Shown: positions 29,698 through 38,802, numbered from the stretch's first letter. The stretch: 64,000 bases of DNA from CAVXYG01 sp963706835 (GCA_963706835.1 CAVPOB010000040.1:186001-250000); one strand, 5' to 3'. A program made the numbers and translations. Notes: generated by a model from the letters alone, not told the origin.

Positions 29698-29886
29698 ATG
29701 CATGCGAAGCCGGGCGATCGCCTCGTCATCATGGGAACCCATCTCGGAGAAGCGGTCCGCGACGCCGAGGTCCTCGAGGTCCACGGCGCCGATGGGGGGC
29801 CGCCGTATCTGGTGCGCTGGTCCGACGACGGCCACGAGACGCTGGTGTACCCGGGCCCCGACGCCCACATCGCTGCAGCGGACTGA
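29698..29886 (+). CDS. DUF1918 domain protein
   Basis: A 62-residue protein that is one DUF1918 domain: KPGDRLVIMGTHLGEAVRDA, EVLEVHGADGGPPYLVRWSD and DGHETLVYPGPDAHI. The GDRL, PPYLVRW and PGPDA motifs are the family core, an SH3-like small beta-barrel of unknown function common in actinobacteria. The ATG has GGGAGG six bases upstream. It sits directly after the repeat element and stops six bases before the convergent mnmA stop, leaving no room for a terminator. Confidence 0.85.
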   Translation: MHAKPGDRLVIMGTHLGEAVRDAEVLEVHGADGGPPYLVRWSDDGHETLVYPGPDAHIAAAD

Positions 29887-29892
29887 CTGCGG

Positions 29893-30960
29893 CTAGCGCG
29901 CCGTCGCGGCGATCGTCGATTGGCCTAGCACCTTCGTGCCGACGTACAGCACCATCGACTGCCCGGCGGCAACCGCCCGCAGCGGCGTGGCGAGTTGCAC
30001 CTCCACCCCGCCTCCACCCGGGTGGACCACGGCCGCGACGGGGGCCGCGTGGGCCCGGATCTGCACCTCGCAGGGGCTGCCCGGCGCCGGGACCGGACCG
30101 GTCCAGGACGCGTCGCGGCCCACGATGCGCCGCACCGACAGCAGGTGCTCCGTGCCCACGAGCACGACGTTGCGGTCCGGCTCGAGCCCGACGACGTAGC
30201 GCGGCGAGCGATCGGCCCGGGCCCGGTCCAGCCCCAAGCCCCGCCGCTGCCCCACGGTGACCGTGTGCGTGCCCGCATGGCTGCCGACCACCTCGCCGGA
30301 CTCCGCGTCGACGATGTCTCCGTTTCGCTCCCCACCGTGCCGCCGCAGCCAGCCGGCCGTGTCGCCGTCGGGGATGAAGCAGATGTCGTGGCTGTCCGGC
30401 TTGGCAGCCACCGCCAGCCCGCGCTCGGCCGCCTCGGCCCGGACCCGGTCTTTCGTGCTGTCGCCCAGCGGGAAGAGGCACCGCCGCAGCTGCTCCGGTG
30501 TCAGCATTCCCAGGACGTAGGACTGGTCCTTGGCGGGGTCGATGGCTCGGTGCAACTCCGGGCCGGGCAGCACTCGGGCGTAGTGCCCCGTGGCTACCGC
30601 ATCGAAACCCAGTGCGCTGGCCCGCTCCAGGACCGCGGCGAACTTGATCCGCTCGTTGCAGCGCACGCAGGGGTTCGGCGTGCGACCGGCCTGGTACTCG
30701 GCGATGAAGTCGTCGATGACGGCCTCGGCGAAGCGCTCGGACAGGTCCCAGACGTAGAACGGGACCCCGAGTGCGGCCGCGGCCCGGCGCGCGTCCATGG
30801 AATCCTCGATCGAGCAGCACCCCCGGGATCCGGTCCGGTTGCGCTGCGGGTCCCGAGCCAGCGCGAGGTGCACTGCGGTGACGTCATGGCCGGCATCCAC
30901 GGCGCGTGCCATCGCCACTGCGGAGTCGACGCCGCCCGATACGGCTGCCAGAACCCTCAT
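29893..30960 (-). CDS. mnmA: tRNA-specific 2-thiouridylase MnmA (TrmU)
   Basis: A 355-residue enzyme that thiolates U34 of Lys, Glu and Gln tRNAs. The N-terminal PP-loop VLAAVSGGVDSAVAMARA binds ATP. The catalytic cysteines lie in GRTPNPCVRCNERIKF and SHDICFIPDG, the pair forming the persulfide and disulfide. DPAKDQSYVLGML and GTHTVTVGQRRGLGL are further signatures, and a beta-barrel C-terminus closes it. A GCCSIED motif near residue 48 is typical of actinobacterial members. Its ATG overlaps the cysteine desulfurase TGA as ATGA, so sulfur donor and acceptor are translated together. The start has GGTGG just upstream. Confidence 0.96.
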   Translation of the reverse strand: MRVLAAVSGGVDSAVAMARAVDAGHDVTAVHLALARDPQRNRTGSRGCCSIEDSMDARRAAAALGVPFYVWDLSERFAEAVIDDFIAEYQAGRTPNPCVRCNERIKFAAVLERASALGFDAVATGHYARVLPGPELHRAIDPAKDQSYVLGMLTPEQLRRCLFPLGDSTKDRVRAEAAERGLAVAAKPDSHDICFIPDGDTAGWLRRHGGERNGDIVDAESGEVVGSHAGTHTVTVGQRRGLGLDRARADRSPRYVVGLEPDRNVVLVGTEHLLSVRRIVGRDASWTGPVPAPGSPCEVQIRAHAAPVAAVVHPGGGGVEVQLATPLRAVAAGQSMVLYVGTKVLGQSTIAATAR

Positions 30961-32105
30961 GCTCCCACCCTTGCCGGGGCGACCGCGGCCGCGCGCCTCG
31001 CCCGGGACACAGCCGGGCCGAGGGCGTCCGCGGCCGTCGTGATGTCGTGTTCGGTACTCGCCCACCCGAGGCTGAAGCGCAACGATCCGCGGGCCGCCGC
31101 CTCCGTCGCCCCCATCGCCAGCAGGACGTGCGAGGGCTGCGGGATGCCGACACTGCACGCCGCTCCGGTCGACACCTCCACGCCCGCGGCATCGAGGAGC
31201 ATCAGCAGGACATCGGCCTCGCAGCCGGGGAACGTCACGTGCACGTGAGTATCGAGGCGCGGGGCATCATCGGCGCGCACGATGGCGGTCGGATCCGCCT
31301 CGCGCACCGCGTCGGCCAGCAGGTCGCGCAGGCGGCGCACCCGGGGCACCTCCTCCTCGCGGTGGTGCACCGCGGCATCCCAGGCCGCCGCGAACGCAGC
31401 GGCGCCGGCGACATCCACGGTGCCGGAGCGGATCCCGCCCTCCTGGCCGCCGCCGTGGCTGTAGACAGGCAGGTCCGGCCCGCCCCGAATGATCAGCGCC
31501 CCGACGCCGACCGGTCCGCCGAGCTTGTGGGCCGACAGTGCCACGGTGTCGGCGGGTATCTCTGCCACCGATCGGGTCGCCGGCCACTGCACCGCGTCGC
31601 AGTGCCACGGCACCCCGGCCGCGCGGCAGACGGCTGCGATCCGGTCCAGGTCGTTGACGGTGCCCACCTCGTTGTTCGCTGCCATCACGGCGACCAGTGC
31701 CGCACCTTCGGCCAGAGCCTCGGCGAGCGCATCGACGCGCAGCGCTCCGGACCGGTCCACCGGGAGGACGACGATCTCCGCGCCCGGCAGCGAGCGCGCG
31801 GTGTCCAGGACGGCCTTGTGCTCCGTCGCCCCCACGAGCACGCGCGGACTGCCCGCAGCGGCGTACCGGCCCCGCAGCGCGATGGCATCAGCCTCCGTAC
31901 CCCCGCTGGTGAAGACGACCTCGCGGGGCCAGGCGCCTGCCAGATCGGCGACCCGCTCGCGCGCCTGCTCCAGGACTGCCGAGGCCGCCCGGCCGCTGGC
32001 ATGCAGCGAGGAGGGATTGGCCGCTCGGTCGGCATGCGCCAGCCAGGCCGCCCGCGCCTCGGGACGCAGCGGCGCGGTTGCGGCGTAGTCGAGATAGCCC
32101 GGCAT
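30957..32105 (-). CDS. Cysteine desulfurase (NifS/IscS family)
   Basis: A 382-residue PLP enzyme that takes sulfur from cysteine for tRNA thiolation and possibly Fe-S clusters. YLDYAATAPLRPEA is the family start, VVFTSGGTEADAIAL and ANNEVGTVNDLDRIA are PLP-site motifs, VALSAHKLGGPVGVG carries the Schiff-base lysine, and STGAACSVGIPQPSHVLLA holds the mobile-loop catalytic cysteine. The short cysteine loop and lack of an IscU-binding tail fit a member dedicated to MnmA, consistent with ATGA coupling to that gene. The equivalent mycobacterial gene is iscS (Rv3025c). Confidence 0.93.
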   Translation of the reverse strand: MPGYLDYAATAPLRPEARAAWLAHADRAANPSSLHASGRAASAVLEQARERVADLAGAWPREVVFTSGGTEADAIALRGRYAAAGSPRVLVGATEHKAVLDTARSLPGAEIVVLPVDRSGALRVDALAEALAEGAALVAVMAANNEVGTVNDLDRIAAVCRAAGVPWHCDAVQWPATRSVAEIPADTVALSAHKLGGPVGVGALIIRGGPDLPVYSHGGGQEGGIRSGTVDVAGAAAFAAAWDAAVHHREEEVPRVRRLRDLLADAVREADPTAIVRADDAPRLDTHVHVTFPGCEADVLLMLLDAAGVEVSTGAACSVGIPQPSHVLLAMGATEAAARGSLRFSLGWASTEHDITTAADALGPAVSRARRAAAVAPARVGA

Positions 32106-32196
32106 GCTCTCCAGGGTAGGTCCCGACCGCAGCGATCACCGCCTGCGCCGAAGCGCGGGCCCGGTGGCCGCCAGGCTCGCGGCCGGCAAGCGCGAA

Positions 32197-32225
32197 GGGC
32201 GGCCCGAGCCATGCCCGGACCGCCC
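32197..32225 (-). terminator. Hairpin downstream of etfBA
   Basis: GGGCGGCCCG (32197-32206) and CGGACCGCCC (32216-32225) pair over 10 bp with one mismatch and a 9-nt loop, 21-49 bases after the etfA stop. It lies in the 140-bp spacer before the cysteine desulfurase gene and is a reasonable terminator for the flavoprotein operon. Confidence 0.5.
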
Positions 32226-32245
32226 CATGCGATGCTGGCGCGCGA

Positions 32246-33190
32246 TCAGCCCTTGCGCTTGCGGATCTCGTCGGTCAGCTGCGGCACCACGGTGTGCAGG
32301 TCACCGACGACGCCGAAGTCCGCCAGATCGAAGATCGGTGCCTCGGGATCCTTGTTGATGACGACGATCGTCTTGGAGGTCTGCATCCCGGCGCGGTGCT
32401 GGATCGCGCCGGAGATCCCGGATGCGATGTACAGGTTGGGCGAGACCGTCTTGCCGGTCTGGCCGACCTGGAACTGGTGCGGGTACCAGCCGGCATCCGT
32501 GGCCGCCCGGGAGGCGCCAACAGCAGCGCCGAGCTCGTCGGCCAGCGCCTCGATGACCCCGAAGTTGCCCTCGCCAACCCCACGGCCGCCGGAGACGACG
32601 ATCGCGGCCTCGGCAAGGTCCGGACGCCCGCCCTCCTCGGCGACAACCCGGTTGGTGATCTTCGCAGCCTTCGCGCCATCGCTGACCGGCGTCGCCAGGG
32701 CGACGACCTCGCCAGCCGCGGCGGCGGGCTCTGGTGCGGCAGAGTTCGGCCGCACGGTGATGATCGGGGTACCGACGGTCACCTTCGACTGCACGATCAC
32801 CGAGCCTCCGAAGATGCTCTGCGTGCAGGTGCCGTCAGCAGCAACCGCGACGGCGTCGGTGATGACTCCGGAGTCGCTCGCCAATGCCAGCACGCCGGCG
32901 ATCTCCTTGCCCTCCGCGGTGGAGGGCAGCAGCACTGCCGCCGGCGACTGCTCGGCGACCAGCGCGGCCAGCGCCTCGGCCTTGGGCAGCACCACGTAGT
33001 CGGTGAACTCGGCGCCCTCGGCGACATAGATCTTCGCCGCGCCATACTCGGCCAGCGGCGCGGTATCCACGCCGGCACCGAACACGACGGCTGCGGGCTC
33101 GCCCAGCGTGCGTGCGATCGTCAGCAGCTCCAGCGTGACCTTCTTGACCGCGCCGTCCGCGTGGTCGACCAGAACGAGAACTTCAGCCAT
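32246..33190 (-). CDS. etfA: Electron transfer flavoprotein, alpha subunit
   Basis: A 314-residue EtfA (FixB). The N-terminal domain opens MAEVLVLVDHADGAVKKVTLEL. The C-terminal FAD domain has VVSGGRGVGEGNFGVIEALA, GWYPHQFQVGQTGKTVSPNLY and SGISGAIQHRAGMQTSKTIV, which bind FAD, and ends in the usual DLHTVVPQLTDEI. With EtfB it takes electrons from acyl-CoA dehydrogenases and passes them to the respiratory chain. It follows etfB by 30 bp with a GA-rich ribosome binding site, the same order as fixA-fixB in mycobacteria. It supports the acyl-CoA enzymes at 50-64 kb. Confidence 0.96.
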   Translation of the reverse strand: MAEVLVLVDHADGAVKKVTLELLTIARTLGEPAAVVFGAGVDTAPLAEYGAAKIYVAEGAEFTDYVVLPKAEALAALVAEQSPAAVLLPSTAEGKEIAGVLALASDSGVITDAVAVAADGTCTQSIFGGSVIVQSKVTVGTPIITVRPNSAAPEPAAAAGEVVALATPVSDGAKAAKITNRVVAEEGGRPDLAEAAIVVSGGRGVGEGNFGVIEALADELGAAVGASRAATDAGWYPHQFQVGQTGKTVSPNLYIASGISGAIQHRAGMQTSKTIVVINKDPEAPIFDLADFGVVGDLHTVVPQLTDEIRKRKG

Positions 33191-33220
33191 GGTCCTTCTC
33201 TCTCCTTCTCGCGAACGTGC

Positions 33221-34000
33221 TCAGACGAGCTTCTGCTCGGCCAGGAACTCGGCGATCTTGGTACCGCCGTCGCCGGCATCCTCGACCTTCACACCTGCGG
33301 CCTTGGGCGGCCGATCGGCGAAGTCCACCACGGCCGTGCGCGCGGCACCGTGCCCGACAGCATCTGCCGAGACGCCGGTGTCGGCGACGGAGATGGCCTC
33401 GATGGGCTTCTTCTTGGCGGCCATGATCCCCTTGAAGGAGGGGAACCGCGGCTCGTTGATCTTCTCCACGACACTGACGACGGCGGGCAGGGCGCCCTCA
33501 ACCTCGTCGTAGCCGTAGTCGGTCTGACGCTGGATCTTCACCGTGCCGCTGGCAACATCGACCTTGTTGGCGAAGGTCATCGGGGCCACGCCCATCCGGG
33601 CCGCCACCATGACCGGCACCACGCTCATCCGGGCATCGGTGGACTCCGAGCCGAAGACGACCAGGTCGAACCCGCGGTCCTTCAGCACGGCCGCCAGCAC
33701 CTCAGCGGTCGCCGGGGCGTCCGATCCTGCCAAGCCGTCGTCCACGATGTGGATTCCGGAGTTGGCGCCCATCTGCAGCGCCTTGCGCACCGTCTCCTGC
33801 GCACGGGCGGGACCCATGCTGACGGCAACAACCTCACCGTCGTTGGCTTCGGCGATCTTCAGCGCCTCCTCCACGGCGTATTCATCAAGCTCGTTCAGCA
33901 CCACATCGACGGAGTCCCGATCCAGGGTCTTGTCATCGGCGCTGAGCTTCTTTTCGGCCCAGGTGTCCGGGACCTGCTTCACACAGACCGCGATCTTCAT
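33221..34000 (-). CDS. etfB: Electron transfer flavoprotein, beta subunit
   Basis: A 259-residue EtfB (FixA). MKIAVCVKQVPDTWAEKKLS is the canonical N-terminus; LNELDEYAVEEALKI and SMGPARAQETVRKALQMGA form the AMP-binding region, and FGSESTDARMSVVPVMVAARMG with the following VASGTVKIQR is the family signature. The ATG is fixed by the conserved MKI start, with GGAGGT 12 bases upstream; the open frame further upstream is not protein-like. The 158-bp spacer to the next gene should hold the promoter, though no clear hexamers were recognised. Confidence 0.96.
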   Translation of the reverse strand: MKIAVCVKQVPDTWAEKKLSADDKTLDRDSVDVVLNELDEYAVEEALKIAEANDGEVVAVSMGPARAQETVRKALQMGANSGIHIVDDGLAGSDAPATAEVLAAVLKDRGFDLVVFGSESTDARMSVVPVMVAARMGVAPMTFANKVDVASGTVKIQRQTDYGYDEVEGALPAVVSVVEKINEPRFPSFKGIMAAKKKPIEAISVADTGVSADAVGHGAARTAVVDFADRPPKAAGVKVEDAGDGGTKIAEFLAEQKLV

Positions 34001-34158
34001 GGTGGTCGCTTGACCTCCCCTTCGACAGGCCCGGAACCTCCGGGCCATCAGATGCGCACCGAACGATCTCGGCTCGGAATCGCCGGGATCGCGCTGCGGA
34101 TGCGCCGCTTGCGCCATGTTACCCGCGAGTAGCAAAGGTGGACAAACCAGGGTTGCGG

Positions 34159-34473
34159 CTAGCTGCCGGCGGTGGCGATCACCTCGTGCGCGCGCTCGAC
34201 GTCGCGCGGGAACACCATGACCCGGGGGCCGTCCAGCGTGGCGGCGAGGTTCGCCCGGATGCCCTGCTCCTCCAGCCGCCGCCGCAGGATCTCGCCGGTG
34301 GCGTAGTCGGGCGGGGCGGCGACGGCGGTCAACAGGCCGTACTGGTCGGCCCGACCGCGCGCCGCCACGAGCGAACCGCCCCGCCGAAAGGTCCACCGCA
34401 GCAGGACGACGAGCAGGCCCAGGACGACGATCGCGACGACCGGGCCGAAAGCATAGGAGTACGAGCCCCACAT
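34159..34473 (-). CDS. Small membrane protein with C-terminal DUF2007-like domain
   Basis: A 104-residue protein with one N-terminal membrane helix (FGPVVAIVVLGLLVVLLRWTF), a basic stop-transfer RRGG, and a cytosolic domain: LLTAVAAPPDYATGEILRRRLEEQGIRANLA, then VMVFPRDVERAHEVIA. The pattern of a strand, an acidic helix that selects between copies, and FP-DVERA resembles small signal-transducing DUF2007 domains, whose role is unknown. It is transcribed divergently from the methyltransferase gene, with 59 bp between the starts. Confidence 0.7.
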   Translation of the reverse strand: MWGSYSYAFGPVVAIVVLGLLVVLLRWTFRRGGSLVAARGRADQYGLLTAVAAPPDYATGEILRRRLEEQGIRANLAATLDGPRVMVFPRDVERAHEVIATAGS

Positions 34474-34532
34474 GCCTGTAGTGTGCCCACCGCTGTGCCG
34501 GGCCCGCCAGCCCCGCGGGATACGGTGCTGCG

Positions 34533-35273
34533 ATGAGCGGTCTCATCCTCACCGGCGAGCGGACCGTCCCCGGCCTGCAGCGGGAGAACTACTGGTTCCG
34601 GCGGCACGAGGCGGCCTATGCCTGGTTCCTGCGGCAGATCGGGGCGAACGGCCGCATCGTCGTGGATGCGGGCAGCGGCGAGGGGTACGGAGCCGCCATG
34701 CTGCGCGGAGCCGGAGCCGCGCAGGTCGTGGCGCTGGAGTACGACCAGCAGGCCGCCGAGCACAGCAGCAGTCGCTATCCGGACGTCGCGACGGTTCGTG
34801 CCAATCTCGCCGCTCTGCCGCTGCGCGAGGCCAGCGTCGATGCGCTGATCACGATGCAGGTCATCGAGCATTTGTGGGACCTGCCGGGATTCCTGCAGGA
34901 CTGCCGCCGCATCCTGCGACCCGGCGGCGTGATCGTCGCGGCGACCCCGAACCGGTGCACGTTCTCACCTGGCCTGGGGCGCGGGGAACGGCCCACCAAC
35001 CCGTTCCATGTCGAGGAGTTCGACGCCGACCAGGTCGCCGAGCTGTTGACCCGGTCAGGCTTCGGGTCGGTGCAGGTGCTCGGGGTGCATCATGCGCCCG
35101 GCATCCCGGCGGACCTGGTCCAGCGGCAGGTCAGCGCGGCGCTGGCGGACCGGTGGCCGCCGGATCTGGTGGAGCTGGTGGCCGGGATCACCGTGGACGA
35201 CTTCGCCGTGACCGACGACCCCGGCGGCAGCCTGGACCTGATCGCGGTCGGCCGCGTTCCGGGCCGCTCGTAG
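34533..35273 (+). CDS. Class I SAM-dependent methyltransferase (polysaccharide locus)
   Basis: A 246-residue methyltransferase. Motif I is VVDAGSGEGYGAAMLRGAGA, the acidic ribose-binding end is VVALEYD, motif II/III is VDALITMQVIEHLWDLPGFL, and LRPGGVIVAATPNR is the post-core strand. In mycobacteria the gene in this place, before the GH57 branching enzyme, is Rv3030, tied to methylglucose lipopolysaccharide synthesis; the same 6-O- or 1-O-methyltransfer role is an inference from synteny. It is the first gene of a three-gene plus-strand operon, 35 bp before the GH57 gene. Confidence 0.85.
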   Translation: MSGLILTGERTVPGLQRENYWFRRHEAAYAWFLRQIGANGRIVVDAGSGEGYGAAMLRGAGAAQVVALEYDQQAAEHSSSRYPDVATVRANLAALPLREASVDALITMQVIEHLWDLPGFLQDCRRILRPGGVIVAATPNRCTFSPGLGRGERPTNPFHVEEFDADQVAELLTRSGFGSVQVLGVHHAPGIPADLVQRQVSAALADRWPPDLVELVAGITVDDFAVTDDPGGSLDLIAVGRVPGRS

Positions 35274-35308
35274 ACTGACAGGAACCGTCCGCCCGAAATG
35301 GGGTATTC

Positions 35309-36811
35309 GTGACCCGTCCGATCGGCAGTTTCGCCCTGGTGCTGCACACGCATCTGCCGTGGCTGCCGCACCACGGGACCTGGCCGGTGGGCGAGGAATG
35401 GCTGCATCAGGCCTGGGGCACCTGCTACGACCCGGTGTTCGATCTCCTGCAGGCGCTGGCCGAGCGCGGCCAGCGCGACTTGGTCACGTTGGGCATGACC
35501 CCGGTGCTGGCGGCGCAGCTGGACGACCCGTACTGCCTGGCCAACCATCACACGTGGCTGGCTGATTGGCAGACCAGGGCGATGGGGCAGGCCGCCACCA
35601 CCGCCGAGCCGCTGGCGCACGAGGAGTTCCGCCAAGCCCGCGCGGCGGGCGAGCGCTTCGAGGCGCGCTGGGCGCGCGGCGGCTCGGCCGTGCTGCGACC
35701 CTTGGTGGACGCCGGCGTGCTGGAACTGCTGGGAGGACCGGCGACCCACGCGTTCTCCCCCCTGCTCGACGACCGCATCCTGCGGTTCGGGCTGGCATGC
35801 GGACTGGCCGATACCGAGTTGCGGATCGGATCGCGACCGGGCGGCATCTGGGCCCCGGAATGCGCGTACGCGCCCGGCCTCGAGCGCTCCTTCCGAGACG
35901 CCGGGGTGCAGCACTTCCTGCTGGACGGGCCCGCCTTCGATGCCGTCGGCGTCCCAACGTCGAGCGGCCATCCGATCGGCGAAACCGACGTGGTGGCCTT
36001 CGCGCGCGACCTCGAAGTGTCGTACCGGGTGTGGTCGCCCACCCGCGGCTACCCGCGCAACCCCTGGTACCGGGACTTCCACACCTTCGAGCACCAATGG
36101 GGCTTCCGCCAATCCCGCGTGACCGACCCGCGCGGCGGCGAGAAGCAGCCCTACGACCCCGCCCGCGCCGCAGCAGCGGCCCGCGCGGACGCCGTGGACT
36201 TCGTCGGGCATGTGCGACGGCGGCTGATGGACATCGCGGACAGGGATGGGCGACCGGGCCTCGTCGTGGCCGCGTTCGACACCGAGCTGTTCGGGCATTG
36301 GTGGCACGAGGGTCCCAGATGGCTGGAGCACGTGTGGGAGCTGCTGCCGCAGGCCGGGGTGAGCGTCACGACCCTCGCTGGAGCACGGCGGCACGGCCTG
36401 GTCGGTGCGCCGATTCAGCCCGGCGAGGCGTCCTGGGGCGCCGGGAAGAAGTACCAGACATGGACCGGGCCCGCGGTCGCCGGGATCGTCGACGACAACT
36501 GGCACGCCCAGAGCGTGGTGCTGAAGACGCTGGAGAACCTGCCGGCACCCGGGTCGCGCAGCGAGCCTGCCGATCAGCTGGTCCGTAGCCTGCTGCTCGC
36601 CCTGGCCAGTGACTGGGCCTTCATGGTGACCAAGGACAGCGCCGCCGACTACGCGCGGCGACGGCACTTCTTCCACCACAGCGACACCCACCGCCTCGCG
36701 GCCGCGATCGCCGAGGCCGGGGCCGACTCGGCGGCTGCGCACCGCGAGGCACAGCAGCAGCGCTCGATCAACGGCCCCTTCGGTCACCTGGATGCGCGGG
36801 GACTGCACTAG
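35309..36811 (+). CDS. GH57-family alpha-glucan branching-type enzyme
   Basis: A 500-residue protein. FALVLHTHLPWLPHHG is the conserved GH57 motif 1. GGIWAPECAYAPGLE carries the catalytic nucleophile glutamate and VVAAFDTELFGHWWHEG the acid/base aspartate. WGAGKKYQTWTG and DWAFMVTKDSAADYARRR are motifs shared with the branching-enzyme subgroup. Enzymes of this group make alpha-1,6 branches or cleave alpha-1,4-glucan; the mycobacterial counterpart (Rv3031) is assigned to methylglucose lipopolysaccharide. GTG 35309 is fixed by the conserved N-terminus. Its TAG shares a base with the next gene's GTG (TAGTG). Confidence 0.9.
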   Translation: MTRPIGSFALVLHTHLPWLPHHGTWPVGEEWLHQAWGTCYDPVFDLLQALAERGQRDLVTLGMTPVLAAQLDDPYCLANHHTWLADWQTRAMGQAATTAEPLAHEEFRQARAAGERFEARWARGGSAVLRPLVDAGVLELLGGPATHAFSPLLDDRILRFGLACGLADTELRIGSRPGGIWAPECAYAPGLERSFRDAGVQHFLLDGPAFDAVGVPTSSGHPIGETDVVAFARDLEVSYRVWSPTRGYPRNPWYRDFHTFEHQWGFRQSRVTDPRGGEKQPYDPARAAAAARADAVDFVGHVRRRLMDIADRDGRPGLVVAAFDTELFGHWWHEGPRWLEHVWELLPQAGVSVTTLAGARRHGLVGAPIQPGEASWGAGKKYQTWTGPAVAGIVDDNWHAQSVVLKTLENLPAPGSRSEPADQLVRSLLLALASDWAFMVTKDSAADYARRRHFFHHSDTHRLAAAIAEAGADSAAAHREAQQQRSINGPFGHLDARGLH

Positions 36812-37987
36812 TGCACGTCGCGCACCTGGCGTGGGAATACCCGCCACTGATCTACGGCGGCATCGCGCCGCACGTCGCGCAGTTGTCGGCGGCGCAAGCG
36901 GCCCAGGGCCACCGCGTCACGGTGGTGACCCAGGCGCACCCGCAAGCCCCCGCCGATGCCATCGATGCCGGGGTACGGGTTGTCCGAGTCGCTCACCATC
37001 CACCCTCCCTGCCGTTCACCGAGGCCACCCTGCTCACCTGGGTCGCGAGCCTGAACAACGCCCTCGCCACGGCACTGGTCGGCCTGCCCAGGCCGGATGT
37101 GGTCCATGCCCACGACTGGGTCACCGCCTACGCCGCCGCGATCGCCGGCAAGCGGGCTTGGGCTGCCGCTGGTGGCGACGTTCCACTCCACGGAACGGGG
37201 CCGCCACCAGGGGCATCTGCCGTCACCGTTGGCGCGCTCCATCCATGAGGTGGAGGGGTGGCTGGTCGCGATGGCGCAGCGCACCATCGCCTGCTCCGCC
37301 GGCATGGCCGCGGAGCTCGCCGAGCAGTTCGGCGTCACTGCGGCGGTCATCCCGAACGGCGTGGACGCGGATTCATGGCGGGTCGGGCGCCGGCCCGACC
37401 CGCAGCCGCTGCTGGTGTTCGCGGGGCGGCTGGAGTGGGAGAAGGGCACCTTCGACCTGATCGATGCGATGCCCCGGCTGCGCCGCCGGATCCCGGGGCT
37501 CCGGCTGGTCATGGCCGGTCGGGGCGGGCAGGAGCCGGCGCTGCGCGAGCGGGCGCGGGCCAAGCGGCTGGGCAGGTCCATCAGCTTCGCCGGGCACCTG
37601 CCCCCGGCAGACCTGGCCGACCTCTTCGGCCGGGCGCATGCCGTAGTGGTGCCGAGCCGGTACGAGCCGTTCGGGATCATCGCGCTGGAGGCGGCTGCGG
37701 CACGGGCGCCGCTGGTCGTGGCCGATATCGGTGGCCTCAGCGAGATCGCCCAGCGCGGGGCGGCTGCGGCGCTCTTCCGGCCCGGGGATGTCGCCGGCCT
37801 CGCCGATGCGGTCGCTGCGACGATCAGGGACCCGGAAGCGGCGCGGGCCCGGGCGGAGGTGGCGCATCGGTCCTTGGCGGAGCGGTTCGCCTGGGACCGG
37901 ATCGCGGCGGCAACGGCCGACATCTACGAAGCGTCACGGAACGTGGCCGCCCAGCAGGGGTACACCGACCGCCCAACTGAGCAGTAA
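36811..37987 (+). pseudogene. GT4-family glycosyltransferase (Rv3032/glycogen-synthase-like), one frame change in this sequence
   Basis: A retaining GT-B glycosyltransferase of about 391 residues if restored. Part one reads VAHLAWEYPPLIYGGIAPHV (the acceptor-side glycine loop) and DVVHAHDWVTAYAA. After an extra G in the run at 37154-37156 the frame moves and continues GLPLVATFHSTERGRHQGHL, IPNGVDADSW, VFAGRLEWEKGTFDLIDAMP and the donor site PSRYEPFGIIALEAAAARAPLV (EX7E motif). A single-base fault in an otherwise well-kept gene suggests a sequence error; if real, the second half would not be made. The homologue makes the alpha-1,4-glucan backbone of methylglucose lipopolysaccharide. It is coupled to the GH57 gene by one base. 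Confidence 0.85.
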
Positions 37988-37990
37988 CGG

Positions 37991-38035
37991 AAACCGTCGC
38001 TCAGCGCCGATTTCGGACCGGCTGAGCGTCGGTTT
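37991..38035. terminator. Bidirectional hairpin between convergent genes
   Basis: AAACCGTCGCTCAGCGCC (37991-38008) pairs with GGCTGAGCGTCGGTTT (38020-38035), with one mismatch and one bulged base. The stem is bounded by A and T runs on both sides, so it can terminate the GT4 operon and the minus-strand acyltransferase operon alike. Confidence 0.7.
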
Positions 38036-38067
38036 GCGTGTGCGCTCGGCAGTCGGCCCAACCGCAC

Positions 38068-38802
38068 TCACAGAGCGTGACCGGCGTCCTGCGCCTCATC
38101 CAGGGCCCGGGCCCGGCGCGCCGCGCGCTCGTGCTTGCGGGCGATATCGGCAAGCGCCTCCCGGGTCGCGGCCTGCTCCAAGTAGACCGTGTTGCGATCC
38201 TTGAGCACCCGCGCCGGTGTGCCGCCCAGGATTGCCAGGTCCGGGTAGACACCGTCCCGCACCACCGCGTGAGCCGCCACAACAGTGCCGCGGCCGATGT
38301 AGGCCCCTCGCAGCACGGTGGCCTTCACGCCCACCCAGGTGTCCGGCCCTATCCGCACCGGCGACTTCACGATCCCCTGGTCCTTGATCGGAGTGTGCAG
38401 ATCCTCGGTGATGTGGTCGAAGTCGCAGATGTAGACCCAGTCGGCGATGATCGTCGACGCTCCCACCTCGATGTCGAGGTAGCAGTTGAAGGTGTTGTCC
38501 CGACCCAGCACCACCTTGTCGCCGATGGTCAGGACGCCTTCATGGCACCGCACCCGGTTCTCGTCGCCGACATGCACCCATCGGCCCAGGATCAGCTGCC
38601 CGTAGCCGCGGCGCGCATGCAGCTCGACCCGCCGCCCGAGGAAGACGAATCCGGTGGTGATGACGTGCGGGTTGCGAAGCTTGAACCAGAAGAATCGCCA
38701 GTACCGCACCAGGTACCACCAGGTCCAGGCACGATTGCGGATCACCCAGCGCAGCGACGCGAGGGTGAGGAAGCGTGCTTGGCGCGGATCTCGGCGGGAC
38801 AT
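38068..38802 (-). CDS. Left-handed beta-helix (hexapeptide) acyltransferase
   Basis: A 244-residue protein. The N-terminal 65 residues are basic and aromatic (WTWWYLVRYWRFFWFKLRNP), suited to a membrane surface. From about residue 68 hexapeptide repeats run: LILGRWVHVGDENRVR, LTIGDKVVLGRDNTF, YLDIEVGASTIIADWVYIC, then VRIGPDTWVGVKATVLRGAYIGRGTVVAAHAVV. The histidine in CDFDHITED is the likely catalytic base, and GGTPARVLKDR is the standard C-terminal CoA-side motif. It probably O-acylates a sugar. The position matches mycobacterial Rv3034c. It starts three bases after the methyltransferase stop, as last gene of an echA-methyltransferase-acyltransferase operon. Confidence 0.87.
   Translation of the reverse strand: MSRRDPRQARFLTLASLRWVIRNRAWTWWYLVRYWRFFWFKLRNPHVITTGFVFLGRRVELHARRGYGQLILGRWVHVGDENRVRCHEGVLTIGDKVVLGRDNTFNCYLDIEVGASTIIADWVYICDFDHITEDLHTPIKDQGIVKSPVRIGPDTWVGVKATVLRGAYIGRGTVVAAHAVVRDGVYPDLAILGGTPARVLKDRNTVYLEQAATREALADIARKHERAARRARALDEAQDAGHAL

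Noticed and set aside
28738..30260. Long open frames through the repeat element that encode a 21-residue repeat (PGANPHPGCTVAA type)
   Set aside because: The 63-bp unit is divisible by three and has no stops in several frames on both strands, so open frames arise automatically. No start with a ribosome site is present and the residues differ freely between the two copies.
33221..34552. A 443-residue fusion upstream of etfB
   Set aside because: The added N-terminal 184 residues are arginine-rich antisense of the neighbouring genes; EtfB has its standard MKIAVCVKQVPD start at 34000.
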